Positions 42,135-54,935 of a DNA stretch of 64,000 nt are shown one piece after another; within the stretch, counting starts at the first letter, position 1; each line of letters begins with the position of its first letter. A model generated the notes under the pieces. The model ran no database searches. It had not been told where the DNA came from and was given only the letters and a program-made list of their open reading frames with translations. The stretch comes from Acidovorax sp. FHTAMBA. Lineage in GTDB: Bacteria; Pseudomonadota; Gammaproteobacteria; Burkholderiales; Burkholderiaceae_C. The position numbers were made by a program, and so were the translations under genes. The DNA lies in the NCBI RefSeq assembly GCF_038958875.1, contig NZ_CP152407.1:1185501-1249500 (forward strand), given 5' to 3'.

Positions 42135-43238
42135 ATGTCCGAGTTTTACGAACAGGTTGCTATTGACCTTGGCGAACGTGGTTATCGCATAGTTATTGGC
42201 GACGGACTGCTGATGAGCGCCAATGCTTTTGAAAGTTCGCCTTCCGCTAGAACCGCCGTCATTGTGAGTAATCCCCAAGTTGCCTCTATGTATGGCGTCG
42301 CCTTACGTGCGGCTTTGTTAGGCCGGTTCATGCAGATTCATGAAGTGCAACTTCCCGATGGGGAAGCTCACAAAAACTGGCAAACGCTCAACCTGATTTT
42401 CGATGCCTTACTGCAGAATAACTGCGACCGCAAAACCGTCCTCTTCGCCCTCGGCGGCGGTGTCATCGGCGACATGACCGGCTTTGCCGCTGCCTGCTAC
42501 ATGCGCGGCGTACCTTTCGTGCAGGTGCCCACCACGCTGCTCGCCCAGGTGGACTCCTCCGTCGGCGGCAAGACCGCCATCAACCACCCTATGGGCAAGA
42601 ACATGGTCGGCGCGTTCTACCAGCCGCAGCTGGTGGTGTGCGATCTGGATGTGCTCGATACGCTGCCGCTGCGTGAGTTGAGTGCGGGGCTGGCTGAAGT
42701 CATCAAGTACGGGCCGATTTACGACATGGCCTTTTTCGATTGGCTGGAGCAGAACATCGATGCCCTGATGGCGCGCGACCGTGCGGCGCTGGCCCATGCG
42801 GTGCGCCGCAGCTGCGAGATCAAGGCCTGGGTGGTGGGGCAGGACGAGCGTGAGTCCGGCCTGCGGGCCATTCTCAACTTTGGCCACACCTTCGGCCATG
42901 CGATCGAGGCGGGCATGGGCTATGGCGCCTGGCTGCACGGCGAGGGTGTGGGCGCAGGCATGGTGATGGCGGCTGAACTTTCGTTCAGACTGGGTTTGGT
43001 GGACGCCAGTTTTGTAAGCCGCCTCAAGCGGCTCATTGAGCGGGCTGGCCTCCCGACGCGGGGCCCGGTGCTGGACGCGGCGGACAATGCGGGCCGGTAC
43101 CTGGAGCTCATGCGTGTGGATAAAAAATCCGAAGCTGGCGAAATACGCTTTGTTGTGATTGACGGCCCAGGCAAGGCTGCGGTGCGCTCGGCGCCAGATA
43201 GTCTGGTACGTGAAGTAATAGACGCCTGCTGTGCATAG
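42135..43238 (+). CDS. aroB: 3-dehydroquinate synthase
   Basis: 367 aa, normal length. Motifs are ALGGGVIGDMTGFAAACYMRG, VPTTLLAQVDSSVGGKTAIN, LAEVIKYG and LNFGHTFGHAIE with the zinc ligands. Second enzyme of the shikimate pathway (DAHP to 3-dehydroquinate). The DNA shows an abrupt change: 45-53% GC up to about 42420 (codon ~96) and 67% in the next two 60-base lines, with no change in protein quality. The partner aroK is not upstream as would be expected. Confidence 0.96.
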   Translation: MSEFYEQVAIDLGERGYRIVIGDGLLMSANAFESSPSARTAVIVSNPQVASMYGVALRAALLGRFMQIHEVQLPDGEAHKNWQTLNLIFDALLQNNCDRKTVLFALGGGVIGDMTGFAAACYMRGVPFVQVPTTLLAQVDSSVGGKTAINHPMGKNMVGAFYQPQLVVCDLDVLDTLPLRELSAGLAEVIKYGPIYDMAFFDWLEQNIDALMARDRAALAHAVRRSCEIKAWVVGQDERESGLRAILNFGHTFGHAIEAGMGYGAWLHGEGVGAGMVMAAELSFRLGLVDASFVSRLKRLIERAGLPTRGPVLDAADNAGRYLELMRVDKKSEAGEIRFVVIDGPGKAAVRSAPDSLVREVIDACCA

Positions 43239-43262
43239 GGCCCACATTAATACTGTGGATTG

Positions 43263-43317
43263 CTATTATATTTATAGCTATTTGCGCTTGCTGGATAAGC
43301 GCTAGCGGCTGTTTTGA
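43263..43317 (+). repeat. Comamonadaceae-type palindromic repeat, copy 6
   Basis: Core TGCGCTT-GCTGGAT-AAGCGCT at 43283-43303 (one mismatch in the left arm), between aroB and dgt. Its right flank GGCTGTTTTGACTC supplies the TTG start codon of dgt. Confidence 0.85.
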
Positions 43318-44486
43318 CTCATATATCTGAACTTGCAGCGTTTGCCTGTGACCCTGGCGCTACGCGGGGTCGCCGCCATGCGGAAACGCCGGCTCCTACG
43401 CGCACGGAATACCAGCGGGACCGGGACCGTATCGTGCATTCGACGGCGTTCAGGCGGCTGGTCTACAAGACTCAAGTGTTTCTGAATCACGAGGGCGACC
43501 TGTTTCGGACGCGGCTGACCCACTCGCTGGAGGTCGCCCAGCTCGGCCGCTCCATCGCCCGGTCATTGCGGATCAATGAGGACCTCGTCGAGGCTATCTC
43601 GCTGGCACACGACCTGGGCCACACACCGTTCGGGCACGCCGGGCAGGACGCACTGAATGCCTGTATGGCAGGGTATGGAGGCTTCGAGCACAACCTGCAG
43701 AGCCTGCGCGTGGTGGACAAACTGGAAGAGCGCTACCCGCAGTACGACGGGCTGAATCTGACCTTTGAGACGCGGGAAGGTATCCTGAAGCACTGTTCCA
43801 GGGCAACCGCGCAGCAATTGGAACTGGACGAACCGGGTGGAGTAGGGGCCAGATTCTTGCGACGGGAGCAACCCAGTCTGGAGGCGCAGTTGTGCAATCT
43901 GGCGGACGAAATTGCGTACAACGCGCACGATATTGATGACGGGGTTCGCTCAGGGCTGATCACGTTGGAGCAGTTGCGCGACGTGGAGCTTTTCGATCGC
44001 TACAGGGTCATGGCGCAGGCGGAATTTCCGGAGCTCGGAGAGCCCCGGCTGCACAGGCGCCTGCTGTATGAGGCCATCCGGCGCATGCTCAGTGCGCAGG
44101 TGTATGACGTGATTGATGCCACGCGACTAGCATTGGATGAGCTGGCGCCCCTTGACGCTCAGGCCGTGCGCGAGGCGCCTACATTGGTGAAATTTGGCGA
44201 CGCGATGCGCACCGGGTCGCAGGAGCTGAAGCAGTTTCTTTTCAAAAACCTGTACCGGCACCCTCGCGTGATGGAAACCACCACGCGCGCACAAGAGGTG
44301 GTGCGTGACCTGTTTGCGGTGTACACCTCCGACCCGCATGAAATGAAGGCAACTATCACCGATCACGCATTGTCGAGTGAAGCGCCAGTGCGCGCGCGCG
44401 CGGTTGCGGACTTCATCGCGGGCATGACGGACCGGTTTGCAACGCGTGAGCACGAGCGCCTGACAGGGCGCCGACTGTTCGAGTGA
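43314..44486 (+). CDS. dgt: Deoxyguanosinetriphosphate triphosphohydrolase-like protein
   Basis: 390 aa. HD-domain phosphohydrolase: GRRHAET and EYQRDRDRIVHSTAFRRL at the N-terminus, THSLEVAQLGR (His), LAHDLGHTPFGH (HD pair and His) and ADEIAYNAHDIDDG (Asp). It hydrolyses dNTPs to deoxynucleosides and triphosphate. There is no ATG or GTG near the N-terminus, and a stop codon at 43296 limits the frame, so the TTG at 43314 is the only plausible start; it lies in a repeat and has no visible Shine-Dalgarno. aroB-dgt adjacency is usual in betaproteobacteria. Confidence 0.93.
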   Translation: MTHISELAAFACDPGATRGRRHAETPAPTRTEYQRDRDRIVHSTAFRRLVYKTQVFLNHEGDLFRTRLTHSLEVAQLGRSIARSLRINEDLVEAISLAHDLGHTPFGHAGQDALNACMAGYGGFEHNLQSLRVVDKLEERYPQYDGLNLTFETREGILKHCSRATAQQLELDEPGGVGARFLRREQPSLEAQLCNLADEIAYNAHDIDDGVRSGLITLEQLRDVELFDRYRVMAQAEFPELGEPRLHRRLLYEAIRRMLSAQVYDVIDATRLALDELAPLDAQAVREAPTLVKFGDAMRTGSQELKQFLFKNLYRHPRVMETTTRAQEVVRDLFAVYTSDPHEMKATITDHALSSEAPVRARAVADFIAGMTDRFATREHERLTGRRLFE

Positions 44487-44559
44487 GCTTGCGGCTGGGG
44501 TGGCATGGCCTCCCCGGTAAAATTTGCCACATCTGCCAGCGCGCGCACGCGCCCCATCC

Positions 44560-45195
44560 ATGACTCATTGCTCTCCTTCGAACGGTTCGCCACCTGCACC
44601 ACATTCTGCCGACTTGATCATTCGCGACACGGTGCATTGGTTGGAACGGGCGGTGATTGGCCTCAACCTGTGTCCGTTCGCCAAGGGTGTTCATGTCAAG
44701 AACCAGATCCACTATGCAGTTGCTTTCACCGAGTGTGTGAAGGAGCTGCGGGACCTTCTGCGGGCAGAGCTGCTGGCACTGGTGGCAATGCCGGTTGAAA
44801 CCCGGGAAACCACGTTGTTGATTCTGGCCAACTGCCTCGATGATTTTCTGGACTTCAATGATTTTTTGGCCGAGGCCGATGCGCTGCTGGAAGAGCTGGG
44901 CCTTGACGGCACGCTGCAGATTGCCAGTTTTCATCCGAAGTACCAATTTGCTGGTACGCATCCGGACGATGTGACCAACTGCACTAACCGCTCCCCTTAC
45001 CCCACGTTGCATTTGCTGCGGGAGGAGAGCATTGACCGTGCAGTAGAGGTGTTCCCCGAGGCTGAGTTGATTTTCGAGCGGAACGTGGCGACGCTGCAGG
45101 CTCTGGGTGTGCAGGGCTGGAGCGACCTGCAGGTGGGGGCGCAGTCCGGTCCATCCGGGCTCGAAGCCCGGGCCGAGAGAAAAGAGGTGCGGTGA
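44560..45195 (+). CDS. DUF1415 family protein
   Basis: 211 aa from ATG 44560; a TTG 36 bases upstream is also in frame. The DUF1415 signature is clear: TVHWLERAVIGLNLCPFAKG near the N-terminus and IASFHPKYQFAGT, NRSPYPTLHLLREESI later. Function unknown; a conserved Cys (CPFAKG) and His are candidates for an active site. The stop is shared with the ATG of the next gene (TGATG), so the two are likely co-translated. Confidence 0.9.
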   Translation: MTHCSPSNGSPPAPHSADLIIRDTVHWLERAVIGLNLCPFAKGVHVKNQIHYAVAFTECVKELRDLLRAELLALVAMPVETRETTLLILANCLDDFLDFNDFLAEADALLEELGLDGTLQIASFHPKYQFAGTHPDDVTNCTNRSPYPTLHLLREESIDRAVEVFPEAELIFERNVATLQALGVQGWSDLQVGAQSGPSGLEARAERKEVR

Positions 45196-46115
45196 TGGCA
45201 AAGCGCACCGACTCCGGGCAGGTTCTTTCACATTTGCAAGCAGCGCATCCAAAAAAAGTCCCTGCTCGCGGGGGCCACGAAGAACTTTCTGAACTGCGGC
45301 CTGGGCAGTCGGTCGAGCTGCTCAAGGAGTTGCACATCCTCACCCGCGAAGGGCGGCTGAACCAGGACTCGCGCCGCAAGCTCAAGCAGGTATACCACCT
45401 GTTCAACTTCATAGAGCCGCTGCTTGCCGAGCTTGCCGTCACAAACCACCATCCCACGCTGGCGGACCATGGGGCCGGCAAGTCGTATCTCGGCTTCATT
45501 TTGTACGACCTGTATTTCAAGGCATTGGGACGCGGGCACATTTACGGAGTGGAGACGCGCGCGAATCTGGTGGAAAAATCCAGGATGCTGGCGCAAAAAC
45601 TGGGGTTCGAGCGTATGTCGTTCCTGAATGTTTCTGTGGCGGAATCCGCCGAAGTCGCAGAACTCCCCGGTCAAATCGATGTTGTGACAGCACTGCATGC
45701 CTGCGACACAGCCACCGATGATGCCATCGCATTCGGGCTGGAGAAAAAGGCCCGGGCCATGGTGCTGGTGCCGTGTTGTCAGGCGGAAATGGCGGCTTGC
45801 CTGCGGCAGGGAAAGGCGTTGCAGTTGTCACGCACGCCGTTGGCCGAATTGTGGCGCCACCCGCTGCACACCCGTGAACTGGGCAGTCAGGTCACCAATG
45901 TGTTGCGCTGTCTCTATCTGGAGGCCAACGGCTACCAGGTCACGGTGACTGAGTTGGTAGGGTGGGAGCACAGCATGAAGAACGAGCTCATCATTGCCCG
46001 CTACACCGGCCAGAACAAGCGCAGCGCTGCCAGTCGATTGCAGGCCATCCTGGCCGAGTTTGGTCTGCAAGAGGCGCTGGCACACCGCTTCGCCCGCGCC
46101 GCCGCTCCTGTTTAA
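45195..46115 (+). CDS. SAM-dependent methyltransferase, GSTCD/RsmL-like fold (Methyltransf_32 type)
   Basis: 306 aa. The N-terminal ~80 residues look like a nucleic-acid-facing helical domain (NQDSRRKLKQVYHLFNFIEP). The Rossmann core has LADHGAGKSYLGFILYD (SAM motif I), HIYGVETRANLVEKS (acidic motif II) and VVTALHACDTATDDAI (motif IV), followed by VLVPCCQAEMA. This pattern is shared with GSTCD-type RNA methyltransferases; the substrate is unknown. Translationally coupled to the DUF1415 gene. Confidence 0.85.
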   Translation: MAKRTDSGQVLSHLQAAHPKKVPARGGHEELSELRPGQSVELLKELHILTREGRLNQDSRRKLKQVYHLFNFIEPLLAELAVTNHHPTLADHGAGKSYLGFILYDLYFKALGRGHIYGVETRANLVEKSRMLAQKLGFERMSFLNVSVAESAEVAELPGQIDVVTALHACDTATDDAIAFGLEKKARAMVLVPCCQAEMAACLRQGKALQLSRTPLAELWRHPLHTRELGSQVTNVLRCLYLEANGYQVTVTELVGWEHSMKNELIIARYTGQNKRSAASRLQAILAEFGLQEALAHRFARAAAPV

Positions 46116-46146
46116 GACGCTTCTGGAGCCGGCCTGGTGGTGAGCT

Positions 46147-46482
46147 TCAGTTCGACAGCATGTTGTTGATCACCTGGCGGACTCCGTAGGTTCGACGTGC
46201 AATGTCGTTGGCCAGCAGCCGTTCTTGCGGATTGTTGGCGTCGCCGCGCAGTTCTGCAACGCCGTCTACGACGTTGACCGTAATGTTGGCGCGCCCACTG
46301 ATTCGCACATCCGCCATGATGGCAGCCTTGACGCGGGCAGCAGTATCTGCGTCGCGTGCCGCAGCACGGTGCGAATCCCGGGTCATCTGGTTGTAATAAC
46401 CGTCTGGGCCCCCGCCACCGCAGGCGGTCAGGGTTGCAGCGATGGCAAGTGCTCCGATGAGGAGGTATGGGGAAATGTTCAT
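46147..46482 (-). CDS. BON-domain lipoprotein
   Basis: 111 aa from ATG 46482 with AGAGGA upstream; upstream codons in the same frame are not gene-like. Lipobox LTAC (Cys21) then glycines. One BON domain (RVKAAIMADVRISGRANIT, then VVDGVAELRGDA) extends nearly to the end. Such proteins attach to the envelope and bind phospholipid. Convergent with the methyltransferase gene (31 bp between stops). Confidence 0.92.
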   Translation of the reverse strand: MNISPYLLIGALAIAATLTACGGGGPDGYYNQMTRDSHRAAARDADTAARVKAAIMADVRISGRANITVNVVDGVAELRGDANNPQERLLANDIARRTYGVRQVINNMLSN

Positions 46483-46634
46483 ATGAGTCCTCTGTGGGGT
46501 TGTATGGACTGTGCGGATGTCTTTGTGTGCGAAGGCAAATTGTGCCGCCAAACTCTGTTGACAAGTGGATCGACCGCAGCCATCAATAATCTGGCACAGA
46601 TCTCTCCACCATAAACCAAAAAGACTCACTGCCA

Positions 46635-47327
46635 ATGGCCCGTCTCCCGCGCCTGAACCTGCCCGGTCATCTTCACCACGTCATCCAGCGCGGAAACAAC
46701 CGCCAGCGCATCTTTGTAGATAGCGAAGACTTTGAAATGATGCTTTCGTTGTTGGCAGAAAACGCGCAGAAATATGGCGTGGCGGTTCATGCCTATGTGC
46801 TGATGGACAACCATTTCCATCTGCTGGTAACACCCGCTAGTGGTACTGCCTTGCCGCAGTTCATGCAGTCCGTAGGACGCCGATATGTGCAGTATTTCAA
46901 CCGGCGCCATGGCCGTACGGGCACGTTGTGGGAAGGGCGCTACCGCTCCACGGTGCTGCAGCCAGAACGGTACTTGCTGGCATGCATGGCTTATCTTGAT
47001 CTCAATCCGGTTCGGGCGGGGCACGTGGTGCAAGCCTCTGACTATCCGTGGTCAAGCCACGCCCACTGGCTGGGGCTGCGCCATGAGCGGTTGCTCACAC
47101 CGCATGCCCTTTATTGGGCGCTGGGCAACACACCCTTTGCTCGCGAGGCGGCATACGCCGCTTTGGTACAGGCGGGCATCGGCTCGCAGGACCAGGCGGA
47201 TCTCACCACCTCCGCTCTGAGTGGCTGGGCTCTGGGCGAGCCAGGGTTTTTGCAAGCCCTGCAACAACACACACCGCGACGCATTAACCGCAGCCAGGCG
47301 GGTAGGCCCCCACTGAAAACCAACTAA
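46635..47327 (+). CDS. REP-associated tyrosine transposase (RAYT, Y1_Tnp)
   Basis: 230 aa. HUH single-strand transposase related to IS200/IS605 TnpA: RLNLPGHLHHVIQRGNNRQ at the N-terminus, MDNHFHLLV as the HUH metal motif, and FMQSVGRRYVQYFNRRHGRTG with the catalytic Tyr region, then GRYRSTVL and LDLNPVRAG. RAYT genes are usually single, chromosomal and linked to palindromic REP sequences that they can mobilise. No terminal hairpins of an IS605 type are obvious at its borders. It sits alone between the BON gene and gltB. Confidence 0.92.
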   Translation: MARLPRLNLPGHLHHVIQRGNNRQRIFVDSEDFEMMLSLLAENAQKYGVAVHAYVLMDNHFHLLVTPASGTALPQFMQSVGRRYVQYFNRRHGRTGTLWEGRYRSTVLQPERYLLACMAYLDLNPVRAGHVVQASDYPWSSHAHWLGLRHERLLTPHALYWALGNTPFAREAAYAALVQAGIGSQDQADLTTSALSGWALGEPGFLQALQQHTPRRINRSQAGRPPLKTN

Positions 47328-47362
47328 ACCGACGTCAGATGAATGCCGCTGTTGCGGGTAAT

Positions 47363-47441
47363 GCTATCAAATTTGATATGTCCCCAAATATATGCAATAC
47401 GCAAAATGGACCTTACGATATTGGACCTGACCCCAATTAAT
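47363..47441. other. Short palindromes downstream of the RAYT gene
   Basis: The 180-bp RAYT-gltB gap contains the perfect palindrome ATCAAATTTGAT near 47367-47378 and TTGGACCTGACCCCAA near 47422-47437, preceded by a partial copy (ATGGACCTTA). They may be RAYT recognition remnants, and the first recalls the AT-rich flank of the dispersed repeat in this window. Weak evidence. Confidence 0.3.
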
Positions 47442-47507
47442 TTGCTTGCCAAGGCATGTTGCAATGCACTAATCTCCGACTCCCTGCGAAAAATATAGGA
47501 GTGCGCC

Positions 47508-52241
<4,734 letters not shown>

Positions 52242-52289
52242 GGCGACGCCATCCCCCTTCGCACAGCATTCATAGACAAGGACATCGTC

Positions 52290-53768
52290 ATGGGAAAAAC
52301 TACCGGCTTCATGGAATACGAGCGCATCGAAGAGGGCTACAAGCCCGTGCCCGAGCGCCTGAAGCATTACAAGGAATTTGTCATCGGCCTCGACGAGAGC
52401 CAGGCCAAGGTGCAAGGCGCGCGCTGCATGGATTGCGGCACGCCGTTCTGCAACAACGGCTGCCCGGTGAACAACATCATCCCGGACTTCAACGACCTCG
52501 TGTACCACGCGGACTGGAAGAGCGCGATCGAGGTGCTGCACAGCACCAACAACTTCCCCGAGTTCACCGGCCGCATCTGCCCCGCGCCTTGCGAGGCGGC
52601 CTGCGTGCTGAACGTGAACGACGACGCCGTGGGCATCAAGTCCATCGAGCACGCGATCATCGACCGCGCCTGGGAAGAGGGCTGGGTCAAGCCCCGTCCC
52701 GCCAAGCACCAAACGGGCAAGAAGGTGGCCGTGGTCGGCTCGGGCCCCGCAGGCCTGGCCGCTGCCCAGCAACTGGCCCGCGCAGGCCACAGCGTCACGC
52801 TGTTTGAAAAGAACGACCGCGTGGGCGGCCTGCTGCGCTACGGCATTCCTGACTTCAAGATGGAAAAGTCGCACATCGACCGCCGCGTCAAGCAGATGGA
52901 AGCCGAAGGCGTGGTGTTTCGCACCGGCGTGTTCGTGGGCGCTGCCAAGGACGGCCTGGGCAAGGACTCCAAGGTCACCAACTGGGCCAAGGAAACCGTC
53001 ACGCCCGAGCAACTGAACAAAGAGTTTGACGCCGTGCTGCTGACCGGCGGCGCCGAGCAGTCGCGCGACCTGCCCGTGCCTGGCCGCGAGCTCGATGGCA
53101 TTCACTTCGCCATGGAGTTCCTGCCCCAGCAAAACAAGGTCAATGCGGGTGACAAGCTCAAGGGCCAGATCATGGCCACGGGCAAGCACGTCATCGTGAT
53201 CGGTGGCGGCGACACCGGCAGCGACTGCGTGGGCACCAGCAACCGCCATGGCGCAGCCAGCGTCACCCAGTTCGAGGTGATGCCCCAGCCCCCCGAGGTG
53301 GAAAACCGGCCCCTGACCTGGCCCTACTGGCCGCTCAAGCTGCGCACCAGCTCCAGCCACGAAGAAGGCTGTGTGCGCGAGTTCGCGATCTCCACCAAGG
53401 AGTTCACGGGCGAAAAGGGCAAGGTCAAGAGCCTGACCACGGTGCAGGTCGAGTTCAAGGACGGCAAGCTGGTGGAAGTGCCTGGCACCGAGAAACACTA
53501 CCAGGCCGATCTGGTGCTGCTGGCCATGGGTTTTGTGAGCCCGGTGGCCCCGGTGCTGGAGGCTTTTGGTGTTGAGAAAGACGCCCGGGGCAATGCCCGC
53601 GCCACCACCGACTTCGACGGCGGCTATGCCACCAATGTGCCCAAGGTGTTTGCGGCCGGCGATATCCGCCGTGGGCAGAGCCTGGTGGTCTGGGCCATCC
53701 GCGAGGGCCGTCAGGCAGCACGTGCTGTAGATGAGTTCCTCATGGGGTTCTCCGACCTGCCACGCTGA
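52290..53768 (+). CDS. gltD: Glutamate synthase small subunit
   Basis: 492 aa. N-terminal cysteine clusters (CMDCGTPFCNNGCPVNN; GRICPAPCEAACVL) hold two 4Fe-4S centres, the FAD site is VAVVGSGPAGLAAAQQLA (~145) and the NADPH site VIVIGGGDTGSDCVG (~298). It feeds electrons from NADPH to GltB. It is paralogous to PreT at the other end of the window. A strong terminator follows. Confidence 0.98.
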   Translation: MGKTTGFMEYERIEEGYKPVPERLKHYKEFVIGLDESQAKVQGARCMDCGTPFCNNGCPVNNIIPDFNDLVYHADWKSAIEVLHSTNNFPEFTGRICPAPCEAACVLNVNDDAVGIKSIEHAIIDRAWEEGWVKPRPAKHQTGKKVAVVGSGPAGLAAAQQLARAGHSVTLFEKNDRVGGLLRYGIPDFKMEKSHIDRRVKQMEAEGVVFRTGVFVGAAKDGLGKDSKVTNWAKETVTPEQLNKEFDAVLLTGGAEQSRDLPVPGRELDGIHFAMEFLPQQNKVNAGDKLKGQIMATGKHVIVIGGGDTGSDCVGTSNRHGAASVTQFEVMPQPPEVENRPLTWPYWPLKLRTSSSHEEGCVREFAISTKEFTGEKGKVKSLTTVQVEFKDGKLVEVPGTEKHYQADLVLLAMGFVSPVAPVLEAFGVEKDARGNARATTDFDGGYATNVPKVFAAGDIRRGQSLVVWAIREGRQAARAVDEFLMGFSDLPR

Positions 53769-53794
53769 CAGGTCTTCGGCACATGCCACATCTA

Positions 53795-53817
53795 ACGGCG
53801 CTGCGGCGCCGTTTTTT
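53795..53817 (+). terminator. gltBD terminator
   Basis: Perfect 7-bp stem ACGGCGC/GCGCCGT with loop TGCG, followed by six Ts; 27 bp after the gltD stop. Between here and mlaF (54117) there is no credible ORF, only the palindrome listed next. Confidence 0.92.
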
Positions 53818-54003
53818 CATGGGCATTGGTGCCAGCCCAGGAGAGGCTTCCACCTTCCAGAGCCGGCGCGGTGCCGCCAGTCCGGGCGCATGGCCTCAGC
53901 TCCAACGGCCGAGTACCTTTGTTGGCACAATTGATGGCTCTGTCAATCGGGAATTGCATGGCGTCTTTGTGTCGTGCATCTCGTGAGGTGATTTTTCAAA
54001 ATG

Positions 54004-54031
54004 CAAACATGCATGAATGTATGTATGTTTG
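54004..54031. promoter_or_regulatory. AcrR/TtgR-like palindrome upstream of the mla operon
   Basis: CAAACATGCATG at 54004-54015 opposes TATGTATGTTTG at 54020-54031; 11 of 14 positions pair around a centre at 54017/54018, with 7 perfect outer pairs. The pattern resembles operators of AcrR/TtgR-type TetR repressors of RND efflux pumps (TACATACAT...ATGTATGTA). It lies 86 bp before the mlaF start. No TetR gene is nearby. Confidence 0.5.
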
Positions 54032-54116
54032 AAACTTCAGCTACCATCGCGGCTTTTCTGTGGCCGCAAGATCCTCTGCGCACCGACTTCGCCCCCGAAC
54101 CCTGAATCGTTTCTGC

Positions 54117-54935
54117 ATGTCCGATCCCTCCATCCTTGCCGAGCTGCGCAATGTCACGTTCTCCTATGGAGACCGTGCCATCCTGCGCGACGTCTCGCTG
54201 ACCGTGCCGCGTGGCAAGGTCACGGCATTGATGGGTGCCTCCGGTGGTGGCAAGACCACGGTGCTGCGCCTCTTGGGGGGGCAGCAGCGGGCTTCGGGCG
54301 GTGAAGTCCTGTTTGATGGGCAGGACGTGGGTCGCCTCGACGCGGCTGGCTTGTATGCCGTCCGCCGCCGCATGGGGATGCTGTTCCAGTTTGGCGCGTT
54401 GTTTACCGATCTGAGTGTTTTCGAGAATGTGGCCTTTCCGTTGCGCGAGCACACGGACCTGTCCGAGGCACTGATCCGCGATGTAGTCCTCATGAAGCTG
54501 CACGCCGTGGGCCTGCGGGGCGCGCGTGACCTCATGCCCAGCGAGATTTCGGGGGGGATGGCCCGGCGGGTAGCCCTGGCACGCGCCATTGCACTGGACC
54601 CGGAGCTGGTCATGTATGACGAGCCTTTTGCAGGGCTCGACCCCATCTCTCTGGGGACGGCGGCGCAGCTGATCCGCCAGCTGAACGACGCCATGGGCCT
54701 CACCAGCATCGTGGTCTCGCACGACCTCGAAGAGACCTTGCGGCTCGCAGACCATGTGATCATCCTCGGGCCGGGCGTGGTGGCGGCCCAGGGCACGCCC
54801 GATGAGGTGCGTGCCAGCACAGACCCCCTGGTTCACCAGTTTGTGAACGCCTTGCCCACGGGACCGGTGCCATTTCATTACCCAGGCCCCGATGCCGCGC
54901 AGGACTTCGGACCCGTGGGAGGGCGTGCACCGTGA
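54117..54935 (+). CDS. mlaF: Phospholipid ABC transporter ATP-binding protein MlaF
   Basis: 272 aa from ATG 54117 (MSDPSILAEL). ABC ATPase with Walker A GASGGGKTT, Q-loop LFQFGALF, signature SGGMARR and Walker B LVMYDEPFAGLD; the FGALFTDL and FAGLDPIS segments are typical of the Mla/Ttg2 subclass. It powers phospholipid movement between inner and outer membrane with MlaE, D and B. Its stop overlaps the GTG start of mlaE. Confidence 0.95.
   Translation: MSDPSILAELRNVTFSYGDRAILRDVSLTVPRGKVTALMGASGGGKTTVLRLLGGQQRASGGEVLFDGQDVGRLDAAGLYAVRRRMGMLFQFGALFTDLSVFENVAFPLREHTDLSEALIRDVVLMKLHAVGLRGARDLMPSEISGGMARRVALARAIALDPELVMYDEPFAGLDPISLGTAAQLIRQLNDAMGLTSIVVSHDLEETLRLADHVIILGPGVVAAQGTPDEVRASTDPLVHQFVNALPTGPVPFHYPGPDAAQDFGPVGGRAP

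Noticed and set aside
53731..54116. Short plus-strand frames between gltD and mlaF
   Set aside because: They run through the gltD terminator and the palindrome, and have no coding character.
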